Of a stretch of DNA of 64,000 nt, positions 49,953 through 60,717 are shown in pieces. Made by a program: the position numbers and the translations under genes. The DNA lies in contig CM035319.1 of NCBI GenBank assembly GCA_000497125.2, positions 1,418,001-1,482,000 on the forward strand, read 5' to 3'. The notes beneath the pieces were generated by a model, which had not been told where the DNA came from, searched no databases, and saw only the letters and a list, made by a program, of their open reading frames with translations. Origin of the DNA: Spironucleus salmonicida (Eukaryota > Fornicata > Diplomonadida > Hexamitidae). Each line of letters starts with the position of its first letter. The first letter of the stretch is position 1.

Positions 49953-50066
49953 TTGTATACTACAAAAAATTGTTTTATTTATTTCTTATTATATATAATA
50001 AATAGAATATACAAATTGTAGATTTTGTTCTAGCTATTTACAAGTTTACCTCTTTTAAAATAATAT

Positions 50067-50080
50067 TAATATTATATAAT
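50067..50080. promoter_or_regulatory. TTAATATTATATAA motif in a divergent spacer
   Basis: This TATA-like near-palindrome lies in the 153-bp spacer between the divergent Myb (start 49952 minus) and VPS33-like (start 50106 plus) genes, 26 nt upstream of the plus start. Same class as 611-624 and 41061-41074. Confidence 0.25.
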
Positions 50081-50105
50081 ACTATAAATAGCTATTCGAT
50101 TTATT

Positions 50106-51773
50106 ATGGATTAACTTTTCACACATTCAACTCAAATTTTGACGCAGCTGCTTGTAAACTGTATTAGTGATGCCTTATATATACTGATAGATCCAGATCA
50201 ACTGGAATAGGTTAACTATCATTATCTAAGTCTATTTAAACCATACCAAATAATGCTTATTTCACCTACTATTTCTCCATAAAAATTCAAAACTAATGCA
50301 ACTATTATCTTTATTTCAAAGAATCATTTAATACCAGTGATTACTAGCATTATTTCAACCATATCAGCAAAACTTCCAAGTGCACAATTCCATCTTTTTT
50401 CAACTCCAAAACTTTCTCTTACTTCTGATGCTTTTCTACGGCAGCACCACGTTATCGATAAAATTTTAACATTCGAAAACGTTAACTTCGATATCTCACA
50501 ATCTTATGATTCAAACTGCTTTATTTTGAGCGCCAGAAATATTGAATATGATATGTCTAGATTCTCGATTAACTGTGTCTAAGAGATAGCAGAAATTGCT
50601 TTTTAGACTCTTAAAGTTCTGGGCGGTGCCAAGTGTATTTAAGCACGAGGGAAAATTGCAATATAAGCTGGAAAATCTTTAGAAAGACTTGTTTTGGAAG
50701 AGAATTTGACATTTAATAAAATTAAATTTGAATAGGTAATTTTTGTTGATCGTCTGACCGATATGCTTAGTGTTATGGTTACAGGCTAGTCTTATATGGA
50801 GCAATTGGACTCACATCTGAAAATTTAGTAAAATAAAGTAGATAACCAGCCAATTTATGATTGCTTTGATATTGTTGTTCAAGATTGTAAGTACACTCAC
50901 ATAAATAATTTAGGGGATAAAATTTCCATTTTGGCTAAAAATGCATAAGCAAAAGTGAAGGAATGTAAGGAAATTTAAGGTGATAAATCGAGACCTATCA
51001 GCGAAATTTCATAGGCATTTGAGGGTTACAAGAAAGCTGAAGCTGCAGCAGTTTTCATTAATGAACACACGTAACGAATTTTAAAAATATAACAATCACG
51101 GAATGCTGTATATTGTGAGGAAATTCTTCTTAAAAAAGAAATTTTAGATAGTAGGGGGCGTGGTAAAACCGATTTAGTTTTTAAATAAATTAACAGTGGA
51201 AAAGATTTGCAGACAGTTTTAGAATATCTTTCGATAATTTCTATGTCTGTTGGAGGCCTTAAAGCAAAAGATTTATTTACTATTAAGAAGCTCATCACTT
51301 TGACATATGGTTTATAAGGATTGGCTTTACTCAATCAGTTTTAAAAACTTGGATTAGTTACAAATACTGACTAGGAGCAGATTTATTAAGATATTTTTAA
51401 AGAATATCACATTGTAGAGTAGAAAGATAACGAAAAAATTGATTATCAGTAAATAAGCTATCCTTTTACTGGAATCACACCGATTAATGTTAGGAATATT
51501 TAGGAGATGATTTTTGGATCTAAAGACAAGAAAAAACAAATTGGCTAATGGTAAGGAAATGTTACTTATAAGAAACAGTTAACCACAGAATCTCCGGAGA
51601 AGCCCAAGTTTCTAGTATTTTATATTGGTCCAATTACTCATAGCGAGCTTGCCAGTATCGACGTTATTAGAAGGTAAGCTTAGAAAACTGATCCAAATTT
51701 CGAAATTTAGATAATTGCTAGCGACTTAAAAACTGGTAAAGATATCATGAAAACAATTTGCTAGGTTATGTGA
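50106..51773 (+). CDS. VPS33: Sec1/Munc18 protein, VPS33-like
   Basis: A 555-residue protein with the overall pattern of SM proteins, which bind SNARE bundles to drive membrane fusion. The N-terminal third is a beta-alpha domain beginning DALYILIDPDQLEQV. Central SM signatures include VIFVDRLTDMLSVMVTGQSY, corresponding to the 'L-x-DR-x-D-x-x-T-P-L-x-TQ-x-TYEG' block, and a later SIISMSVGGLKAKDL segment equivalent to RLLCLQS-x-x-x-G-G-I/L. This pattern fits VPS33, the SM subunit of HOPS/CORVET at endolysosomes, better than Sly1 or VPS45. Stop TGA 51771. Confidence 0.75.
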
Positions 51774-51835
51774 AGTATCGATTTTTGCTATATATACTAA
51801 TAATATCTAGTTAACTAAATAATTCGTGTATAAAA

Positions 51836-52327
51836 ATGGATATTTTAGGATAATTTATTAATCCTGAAATCCTCGTCCAAAATCTTAATAAACTGAATGC
51901 AATTTCTTTATTAACCCTTAATCCTGGGGTCTCTATTTAACATCTCTCTTAACATTAACAAAAAAACTTTGTTTTACCTCCAGATTTATAATAATTTTAT
52001 AAGCAGTTTAACGGATTTGAACTCAGTTGGACTAAGTAATCAGTTATAGGGTTACTTTAAGTTCATAAAATTTAGTAACTACGCTAAGAAAATGATGAAA
52101 TCGAGTTCGCTAAGTGTGCACATGGAATTTTTTTACTTGCATCTTAGGGAGTAATCTTCAAACCTTGTTATACGTCAGCATAATACTAAATAGCTGCCTC
52201 TTTTACAGATTTTTGGATTAAAATGGTACAGTTTCTAGGAGTCAATGGTTGGGCACTGCTTGCAGCAGGTCAGCAGATTGGTGCAATTGAATAGGAATTT
52301 GTACATTAAATATATAAAAATGAGTGA
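51836..52327 (+). CDS. TPGS2-like tubulin polyglutamylase subunit (SMI1/KNR4 fold)
   Basis: A 163-residue protein with the short motif LPPDLQQFYKQFNGFELSW near residues 47-65, followed by Gly-rich strands. 'LP-x-DL-x-x-FY-x-x-x-NGF-x-x-x-W' is characteristic of SMI1/KNR4-fold proteins and in particular of TPGS2, a non-catalytic subunit of the TTLL1 tubulin polyglutamylase complex. Other SMI1/KNR4 members cannot be excluded. The chain is shorter than animal TPGS2. It would fit an axoneme or pellicle microtubule role. It converges on the next gene with 9 nt between stops. Confidence 0.5.
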
Positions 52328-52336
52328 AATAATAAG

Positions 52337-52822
52337 TCATTTATCTAAGAAATCTAGTGTAGGCGCAGATATAGAAACTGTTTGTACCTAGTCCATTTAT
52401 ACTTATTATACAACTTCTTATTCTTAATTAACAATCGGCAATTCTAGTTCTGCTTGAATAAACTAGCTTCTAGGAAACTTCCATTTACATTTTTTGGCCA
52501 GCACTGCTAAATCTGGAAGCGCAAACTTATAACTCTCAATAACTAGTTGGATAAACGCTAACTTTTCAAGATCGTCCTCTTAAATCTTCGATTTTAAAAT
52601 CTAAGATGCATTATTCTGTATCTCTCGTGAAAATAGGATTCCCTATTCAAGATTTGCTAGCTATGTCGCGGTCAGCTCAATTGTCTATTAGCAAAGTTTT
52701 GACTACAAGTTGCTTTCCGTGGAAAGCATATTTTGCTACTAATACAATGCTTGTATCCTCTATCGATGCACATTTGAGAATTTTTCAAACACTTTCATTA
52801 TTGCAATAAGTTGACTGTCCAT
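52337..52822 (-). CDS. Helical protein, unknown
   Basis: A 161-residue frame, ATG 52822 to TGA 52337. Residues 1-110 are an extended amphipathic helix or coiled coil with regular Gln/Leu/Glu spacing; the C-terminal 50 residues carry FPRSQFIQAELELP and a Gln/Val-rich tail. No family is recognised. Confidence 0.6.
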
Positions 52823-52852
52823 TTTTTAGGTATAAAGAGAATATGAAAACCT

Positions 52853-52868
52853 ATTATTATATAATTAT
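52853..52868. promoter_or_regulatory. ATTATTATATAATTAT motif in a divergent spacer
   Basis: Near-palindromic TATA-like string in the 196-bp spacer between the divergent genes starting at 52822 (minus) and 53019 (plus). It is 31 nt upstream of the minus-strand start. Candidate core promoter element by recurrence only. Confidence 0.22.
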
Positions 52869-53018
52869 ATGCTAAAATAAAATTCTGATAGTATTTTTAT
52901 GGAAATAAGTTGTTCACTCAATTTATGTAATATACGATATATAAGTACTCATACCTAATAATAATTTGTAATATCAATTTTATATAGTCAACAACCTTAA
53001 GCCATTTCCAATAAATTA

Positions 53019-54014
53019 ATGTCACAGTACTGGACTGCTATAGCATAGTTAATGTTACTGCCACTCTGCTCTGCCCTATTCACACTTTATACATTGCCAA
53101 AATTTCTTCCGTTGCTGCTTTAAAAAAATCTTGGCGGGTTCGACTTAAACAAACCCAGAGAACATCAAACAGAGAAAACGCCTGAAGCTGCGGGGATTGT
53201 GCTGTTAATCAGTTTTTGTATTTTTTCCGCTCCGCTGAACTCCCATCTCCGTGTTTCGCTCATTTCGGCGGGTCTTTTAGGATTCGTTGACAATGTTCTG
53301 GATCTCAAATGGAGGTGGAAGATCATTATTCCTCTATTCTAGCTTATTGAATTGGGTATGTACCACATTGGTTTGGGGTGCATAGAGCTAGAATTACCGT
53401 TTATGAATTTGAAACTGTCGTATTTATCTCCTTTTTTGGTTATTATTTACTCTATTATATCCCAAAATTTGGTTAACATTTATGCAGGAATTAATGGCCT
53501 GGAAATTGGATAATCTATCGTCGCTTAGGTGTTTTTATTCACATACGTCACTATCAGAGACGGATTTAGCTCTATTTTATCATTAAACTTAGATTTTGCA
53601 ATTCTTACAGCACTTTTTGTATCAGGGTCTTTTGTTTTGTATTAATACAATAAATATCCAGCTAAAGCTTTTGTTGGTGATGTTTATACATATTTTGCAG
53701 GAAGTTGTTATGTTGCATCAGCTGTTTCAGGTAGAGCAGTCGTACTATCCATATTTTTATATTTTATGCAAATTATTAATTGCGGTGCTAGTTTACCATA
53801 ATTGCTAAAAATTGTACCTTGCCCTAGACATAGATTGCTTGAGCTTAGAAAAGATGGCAAGTTGTATGGATAAAAATGTAATTGGAATAACATTAATTAG
53901 TTTTCTCTCAAAGTTTTTAGAAGAGGATTATTTGAATATCAATTATTTAATTATTTAATGATAATTTAGATATTCGTAAGTCTTATTGTAGTATTTGTCG
54001 CATTATATGTATGA
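53019..54014 (+). CDS. ALG7: UDP-GlcNAc:dolichyl-P GlcNAc-1-P transferase
   Basis: A 331-residue polytopic membrane enzyme of the DPAGT1/ALG7 family, which starts N-glycan precursor synthesis on the ER membrane by transferring GlcNAc-1-P to dolichyl phosphate. Signatures in order: TPEAAGIVLL near 60, GFVDNVLDLKWRWK near 103 (family G-F-A-DD-V-L-x-L-R-W-R), NLVNIYAGINGLEIGQS near 155-170, YPAKAFVGDVYTYFAG near 215, and LPQLLKIVPCPRHR near 262. The Gln of GQS (53511) and of LPQ (53799) are TAA. The second Asp of the DD pair is Asn here. The first 350 bp are GC-richer. About 70 residues shorter than animal enzymes. Confidence 0.92.
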
Positions 54015-54826
54015 ATATTTTTTAATTTTTTATTAGTTTTTAATGCACAGTCTTTTTTAAATACTAAATTATACTAATACTAGGTATCTATTTATATTTA
54101 TAACTATACAAACTTTTACAGCTAAAATATTTCTGTAAACATGTTAGTATTTATATTAAATGTAAAGATTCGCATAAATACAAGAATATCAGCAAAAGAA
54201 TACTCATTATTGATTGATAAAAATAACATAATAAGTTCATAGCTATAATTATATTATTTTAAAAAGATATTTAGTATCATTTGATAAATTCACTAAACTA
54301 GTAAAAAGTAAAAAATGATATTATATATATTTGCGGTATTGCGAGTGTTGCATTTATTTTTACTTTAAAAAGGTATAGTAAATATACTATATTATCTTAT
54401 TTACTTCATTATATGACTAAAGTTAATTTTAAATATGATGTATAGACATGATTTTTAGTATATGACTAATTTCTAATTATTGATCTAGCAATTTTTAAAT
54501 TTCTAAACTGTTAAAATTTTATAGATTAGTTTTCAATTATTTATTATTTTTATCGTATCCATGAATTATTTTTAATAGATACTCATTCTTTATCGCAGTA
54601 GTAACTTTATTTGAATAATTATTATATGATATTTTACGTGAATAATATATTAAAATAGTTAGAAATACACGAATTATTATGTATAGTATATAATAACTTT
54701 ATATTGCATTCTTATATAATCCAGTTATAGATTATTACACTTTAATTTACTTTAGAATACTTTATATAATCAAAGTATTATTCATTATTATACAATATAT
54801 AACGTATCATATTAGCTTGAAAATTT
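54015..54826. other. 812-bp AT-rich spacer, no gene seen
   Basis: Between two same-strand genes, where the usual spacing in this window is 28-230 nt. The sequence is strongly AT-rich with short TGA-bounded frames of random-like composition. No repeat, RNA gene or conserved motif was recognised. Confidence 0.55.
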
Positions 54827-56818
54827 ATGTAATCTGTACTATCGATTCTTTCTAAAGATATATCTAAATTTTAACAGAAGTAAGATGAGAAGTTATAACT
54901 ATCTTTAAAATTCTCTAATCTAAACGTTTCAAACTAACCAATTGTACCCAACCCACCCCTCTAAAAATCTACATGCGAGCTTCTGAATATTCATCAAAAT
55001 AATTCATCATTACTTGATGCATATAATGGCTTGTTTGATGATGCTAAAGATCTTGCTGCAGCTGAGTTTGGAGCTGAAGCATTCACAAGATAAATTGAAA
55101 TATGGGATGAACGAAAAGAGTAAATTGAAGAATTTTTAGGTCTCTAGGGATCTCCATAGTTCTAATAACAATTAACTTAACTTATTACTGCTTTCTATGT
55201 AGCTAGTCAGCGTAATGATAGCTAGCATTTTCTCATTAATTCTTGTATTGAAATATTCAGTGATGCAGGCCCACTTCTAGAAATCCTTAAATATTTAAGC
55301 TACCTTATGAAAGATAGCACTGGTACTAGCATATCATACCTCCAAAAGTGCCTTGTTTAGGAATTAAAGTAGAACGCTAAATATAGTTCCTTGGGGTCGA
55401 CTCTAGATGTTACAACTAGTATGCTAAATTAGTCGTAGTAGATTGTTTCTGACGCCACATAGACTGGTAGAACACTTCGTACTAGTTAAACAAATATATA
55501 TGAGACTTTTGGTCAAGATTTTTCAGTTTACGGATAGATCTATAATTGTGTGAAATGCGGATATTCAATTGAGGCTCTAAATATTTTGGAGAAAAATTCA
55601 TAAATTGATTCTGACCTTGCTGTTTGTATTGAGAATTTAGTCGAGAATGATTATGAAACTGGAACAAAATTAACCAAAATTAACGAAGAAATTTAGGATC
55701 CATATTATCATCTTTTAACATAATTCTTTACGCCATGGGCTCCGAATAGTGTCGTTGTACCAGCATTCTTAGATTCTGTCTTAACTTTTATAATTTCGGC
55801 TAAAATATGTGGTAAGTAAAAAATTGCTTAAATTTATTCAAATAACAATATTAAGGGATATGGAACACTAACAAAAGCATTTATATTGATTCTACAAGAA
55901 GATTATGTTTCACTATTTAATTTCTTATATTAGCACTCATTGAATTTAGAGCTTTTCGTTATTTCAGTCTTCTTACAGTCCTAATTAACTGAAAGCCTTT
56001 ATTATCCTTTAAACTATTCAGATGCTGGGAATGATCTATTGACTGACATAATGAAAAAGTAGAAAACATAACTTTCTGTTCCATTAATTTTAACCAGATT
56101 TGTAGATCTTATTTAGTAAAAGGCGCCGATTTTACTTTCTAATAAAGAAGTAGATTTAAATAAAATATTCACACTTTTCAATTCGAAAAAGCTTAACTCA
56201 TCAGTTTTAACGGTTCAAAGTTATATCTAATTTTTGCGTAAATAACACACATAGCAACCGCCTTTAATTTGTTTCTATTTAGCAAAATTCAATTATTTAA
56301 GTAAAAATTTCGCAATTTCAATTGAGTGTTCTTATGCTGCTTATATCACATAGTCCCTTGCGTCTAATCTGGCTATAAGCAATTTGAGTTAGCTTTTTTC
56401 CAGTCTATTGAGCTACTTTTTTGAGTCAATCGCTCTCAAAAGCTTCGATATTTCGATATTTTATAATATGGAATAAATATACTAATAATCCATTTAGCAC
56501 TTTGAATCACATTAATAAACGGAGCTCAATTTTGTGTATTAATTTTGCGTTATGAAATTGAGCATTCTGACTCAAAAGACTACCGCCGCGTGTGACATTT
56601 TCAACTCTGTCAAATATGCAAATTTGGACCTCAATTTTGCTAAATTGCATATAGCCGACCTTGTGAAATTCATTCATTTCTTCGTAAAAATTGATGCCAT
56701 AAATACGAAAATTTCGTCTGAAAAAGTCAGAGAATTCGTTGTCTTTGCACATAATGGTAGCAGACTTGCCAGGGAGGACGAAAGACTTGTTGGAGAAATT
56801 ATGGCCGTGGTGGAGTGA
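54827..56818 (+). CDS. Nup93/NIC96-like nucleoporin (probable)
   Basis: A 663-residue, nearly all-alpha protein. The region YGQIYNCVKCGYSIEALNIL near residue 240 matches the 'W-x-x-I-Y-x-C-x-R-C-G-x-x-x-A-A' helix of Nup93/NIC96. It is followed by a helical array with YYHLLTQFF and a C-terminal coiled stretch similar in placement to that family. Nup93 anchors the inner ring of the nuclear pore. The protein is shorter than the usual 800-840 residues, and the assignment is by one motif plus fold pattern. The start chosen is ATG 54827 (ATG-TAA). The last 260 bp are GC-richer. Confidence 0.5.
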
Positions 56819-57044
56819 CGATTAAAAATTAGTATATAACATTATAAAATAGTCAATATTAGAATTTTAGTACGAAATAACATAAATTATATATAATCAG
56901 GTGCATACTTATTCCATTTAATAAAGATGAGAATATATATAATAGGATTAATGCAATAGAACTAATCAAAGTGTCCATTTTTCGGAATAATTTCTTTGGT
57001 ATTATAATTATTATATATTTAATACTTAATCGGCTTACATTAAA

Positions 57045-57893
57045 ATGAACTTAACTAATATTGATGCAGATTTACAGGGTTAACTTCCATTTAATAAAGC
57101 CACCCATTTAGACTAGTAGAGGTATAATAATGATTTATAATAACCTGATATTATTAATAGAAAAACAGAGCATAATTCATAGACAATTAAAGATACCTAT
57201 TTTAACAAATTTTAACCTGATATTCAATAAGTACCTTCACGAAATATAATAACAGGAATATTTCTCAATTTTATTCCGTAAACACTTGAAATCTTACTTT
57301 ATTGCGAGGATTTTTTAATCTAAAGAAATAGTTTTCCGTAATTCTCAGTTGAAGATTTTTAGGATAATATTCGTGAGTTCTTTTGGAAATAAAATATTAC
57401 TGTATCGGAAGAGGATATTTTGTGTTTCTTGTAGGATTTTTCTTTTGCAAGCCTGGATTTCGAACGAGAAAAACATATTGCATACATTACAAAAATTTTT
57501 GAAAAATTATTTATTAGCAAACATTAAACAAATTTAAAAATTAACGAATTTCGATTTGTATCTGTTGAAAAATTTTTTTTCGAATAAAATAACTTGGCCG
57601 AAATAGTCCATAAATGTATTAAAAATGCGCCGATTGATAACAGAAAGGAGATGTTTTAAAATATATTTATTGCTGGAAGCGTCTGCCTAATTAACGGGTT
57701 TGATAAAAAGCTGAAATTTGAGCTTTTAAATGTCTTTAATGACTAATATAAAAGAGATTTTTAAGATTAGTATGTCTATGAAAAAAACTGGTTAAATATT
57801 AATAAAATACTTGAAATTTAGAATCTGCACATTACCTAAAACATTGAAGAAAAAAATAAAACTCTTTAAACAAATAATTAAATTATTATATGA
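57045..57893 (+). CDS. Divergent actin-related protein
   Basis: A 282-residue protein whose C-terminal half matches the actin fold. The segment CIKNAPIDNRKEMFQNIFIAGSVCLINGF aligns with the actin 'SI-x-K-C-D-x-D-x-R-K-x-L-x-x-N-I-V-L-S-G-G-x-T-x-x-x-G-F' block, including the Asp-x-Arg and the phosphate-2-like loop in degenerate form (AGSVC for SGGTT). The usual N-terminal phosphate-1 loop (D-x-G) is not seen and the protein is about 90 residues short of actin, so ATP hydrolysis is doubtful. Divergent ARPs act in dynactin or chromatin complexes; which one applies is unknown. Confidence 0.65.
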
Positions 57894-57921
57894 TGTAATA
57901 AATTTATATTCTAGGTTAGAA

Positions 57922-58476
57922 ATGTCGAAGTCAACTAATGAGCTACTGTTTCCATAATTTCCTAAATCACCTGTAAATGATTAACTATGCTTCTTTTGTC
58001 TGGAATCTTAAGATGATGTAGTTTTTTGTGATGGATTTTGTTAAAAATCTTACTGTAGAAGCTGCCTAGGATTATCAGGTATTTCAAGCTAAGAATATAT
58101 TTGTCCACATTGTCTTATAGGAGTTTTAAGATGTGAGTTGTGTCATATGGCTGATAATACTGTAATTAAGTGTGCTAAATGCTCTTATGCTGTTCACTTA
58201 AAATGTGCAATGCCTTTAGAAGAAATTGGATTTTATGAATTTTAACTACCTAATACTGTAGGAATACTAACTACTACATATTTATGTTAAGGTTGCAGTG
58301 ATAATATATAAAGATGTTTTAGATGTACAAGAACCGAAGACCTTTTATAAAAAATTGATGACGTATAGTTTTGTCAAATTTGTTGTGTGCAGCCATAGAT
58401 GCCTGTTGAAATTTCTAAGTTTTATGTAGAAAAATCTGCAGCTAAAAAGTACAAAAATATTTGGAGACGTTTTTGA
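57922..58476 (+). CDS. PHD-finger protein
   Basis: A 184-residue, Cys-rich protein. The second zinc module is a complete C4HC3 PHD finger: C71, C74, C84, C87, H92, C95, C122, C125. The first module (C23, C26, C36, C40, C45, C48, C61, C64) has the same spacing, with Cys at the His position. More Cys pairs (C132/C135 and a CxxC near 154) suggest a third partial site. This tandem arrangement resembles extended PHD readers of histone tails. The basic C-terminus may bind DNA. It is 28 nt downstream of the actin-like gene. Confidence 0.75.
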
Positions 58477-58525
58477 AGTAATTATTATTTTATATTTCAA
58501 TAATTATTATTTTTACATTTCTAAA

Positions 58526-59719
58526 ATGAGGTCTGTTTATTTAAATTTGAAAAAATCTTGTATATCATAGGCAGATAATAGATAGGTTAACATAGATAAT
58601 ATACCAGATTATCTTTTAAAATTCTTAGAGCTTAATGAGACATCTATGCTAGATGAAATAACAGATGTCTTGTAGTTTCTTTCACATGATCAAATTATTA
58701 CACATGATTTGGTAATTAAATTCTTTGAACTTACAAATGATGTTCCTAATAAGCTATATTCACTTTTACGATGTGATTACACATATCAATTTATAGCAGA
58801 TATACTTGTAATATATTTTTCAGAGACTAACTTCATTAAACATATTAAAAGAATCTATTTTGATTTTATAACAACATATTAAGAGAATTTCTTAATAGAA
58901 ATGTTCTCTGTCGATGAGATAATGCTTAAGTTTGTTTTTCAAATAAACTTGTTGACATTATATAAAAATCAAAACTATAATTTACTAAATTTTATTTCAA
59001 AAGCAATAAATGCCCATGCATCATTAAAATTTTCATAAAAATAATTTGAAATAGATTAAATTCTTCATTAAGTAACTTAGTCTACTGATTATATTGATTA
59101 ATCATTTAATTTTCTAAAGACATTAGTTTCTGACACATACAATTAACGGATTGTTCAGTTTCTACTATAACTACCATAAGAATCTATACATAAAGCAATC
59201 CCATTAATTCTAGAGTTAGATGAGGAATCTATCACAGATAATGCTAATTCATTCTTTAATATTGCTATCAAATCTTTATCATTAGAAGATTCCTCTGCAC
59301 TTAAATTATTGTCGTTGCTACTTTTTCATTCAATCCAATTTGAATATTACGAATGTAATTTTAGTTTTATCATAGCTCTTTTTAATTCGAAATTGATGAA
59401 AACTGCATCTTAGTGTGTCAGTTTTCTTATTGATTTCATTGATATTTTCTATCAGATAAAACCAACTTAATTATAAATTTTAATTGAAGATTTTAATATT
59501 ATGAAGCTTATTAGTATTTTTGTATAACGCCTATAAAACGATTCTTTAGAGTTTACGATAGAATGTTGCAAATTAATATAACTAGTAATTAATCTTAGCG
59601 AGCAACAGATGGATACATTTTTAGAGTTAAGATTTGATATTTTTGATTCTTTATGCTGTGTAGATAACATAAATTATTGTGATGATTTTTTATGCCTAAG
59701 AGATGAGTATTGTTTTTGA
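58526..59719 (+). CDS. Alpha-helical repeat-like protein, unknown
   Basis: A 397-residue frame from ATG 58526 to TGA 59717. The protein is a succession of amphipathic helices rich in Leu, Ile, Phe and acidic residues with few glycines, resembling ARM/HEAT-type solenoids such as SIL1/Fes1 or importin adaptors. No diagnostic motif. Function unknown. Confidence 0.65.
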
Positions 59720-59813
59720 TATTATTTCTATTGATATATTAAACCATAAGAAATTTTGTATTGCATTAAATAATTAACGTTTACTTAATATTAGAATTAA
59801 TTATATGATTAAA

Positions 59814-60713
59814 ATGCGATTCAAACCCTAACCAAAAAAAATATTATCACCACTGAAGCAACCAACCAGAACGCCAATCCAACTCGCAGTAGTTTCAAAA
59901 TAAGCAATTAATAGACATATTACTGCTAAAACTTAGCAAGTAGACACTGTTTTTATTGAAGATATTTACAGACATATTGGGGATGATCCAACTGAATAGT
60001 TGCTTGATATTACAAAGTTTACAACTGATTAAGTGAATCCGATTCAGCGAAATGCAATGTTTAGAATGCCAGGAAAACGTTAGAGAGATGCGACATCACA
60101 TTTTGGAAAATTTAAGATTAACACCTAGTGTTTATGCTAGAAGTATCAGTATAATCGAATTAAAGATCATCTATTGCGACTAATAGACAAAGAGTTCAGT
60201 ATTTTAGAGGAGAAATTTGCATATAAAATGTAAAAATCCCTCGCTAAACAATTAGATATTTCACTTTTTCTGAATGATGTTAACGAAGCGAAGTCTTTTC
60301 TAAAACTTGAAGATAAAGAACTCATGGAAAATATGATTTAAGAAATAGTAACAACTTGCGAACGGTCTTGGGAAGGTGATGTTAAAAGAGCATTTCTAAA
60401 TTCCTACTCATTATAAGAGTAAATTAATGTGTTTTTAGCAAAATTCGAGATTTAATCAAAGTCTATATATGAACTACATGAAAATGCAGAGTTTTTCTGT
60501 GATGACTACCTAATTTTATTATAAAAAACAAGGCTTTCACTTTTATCTCCCATATTTGTTGATAATTTTACTGTTATGGTTGATTAAGCTTAAAAATTAG
60601 TTTATTAACTTGAAGAAAAATATACTAGGATTAATAAGAATATTTAAGGCCGTTTTTTATAACATTAAAAATTAGAGAAATAAATAGAAGAATTAGGAAA
60701 TTGGAATATATGA
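59814..60713 (+). CDS. Unknown protein with C-terminal coiled coil
   Basis: A 299-residue frame. A basic, proline-rich N-terminus (residues 1-45) precedes a helical domain with a small CLCQKY cluster near residue 112, and the last 70 residues form a coiled coil. Not recognised. Its TGA 60711 lies 4 nt from the stop of the convergent gene. Confidence 0.65.
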
Positions 60714-60717
60714 CAAG

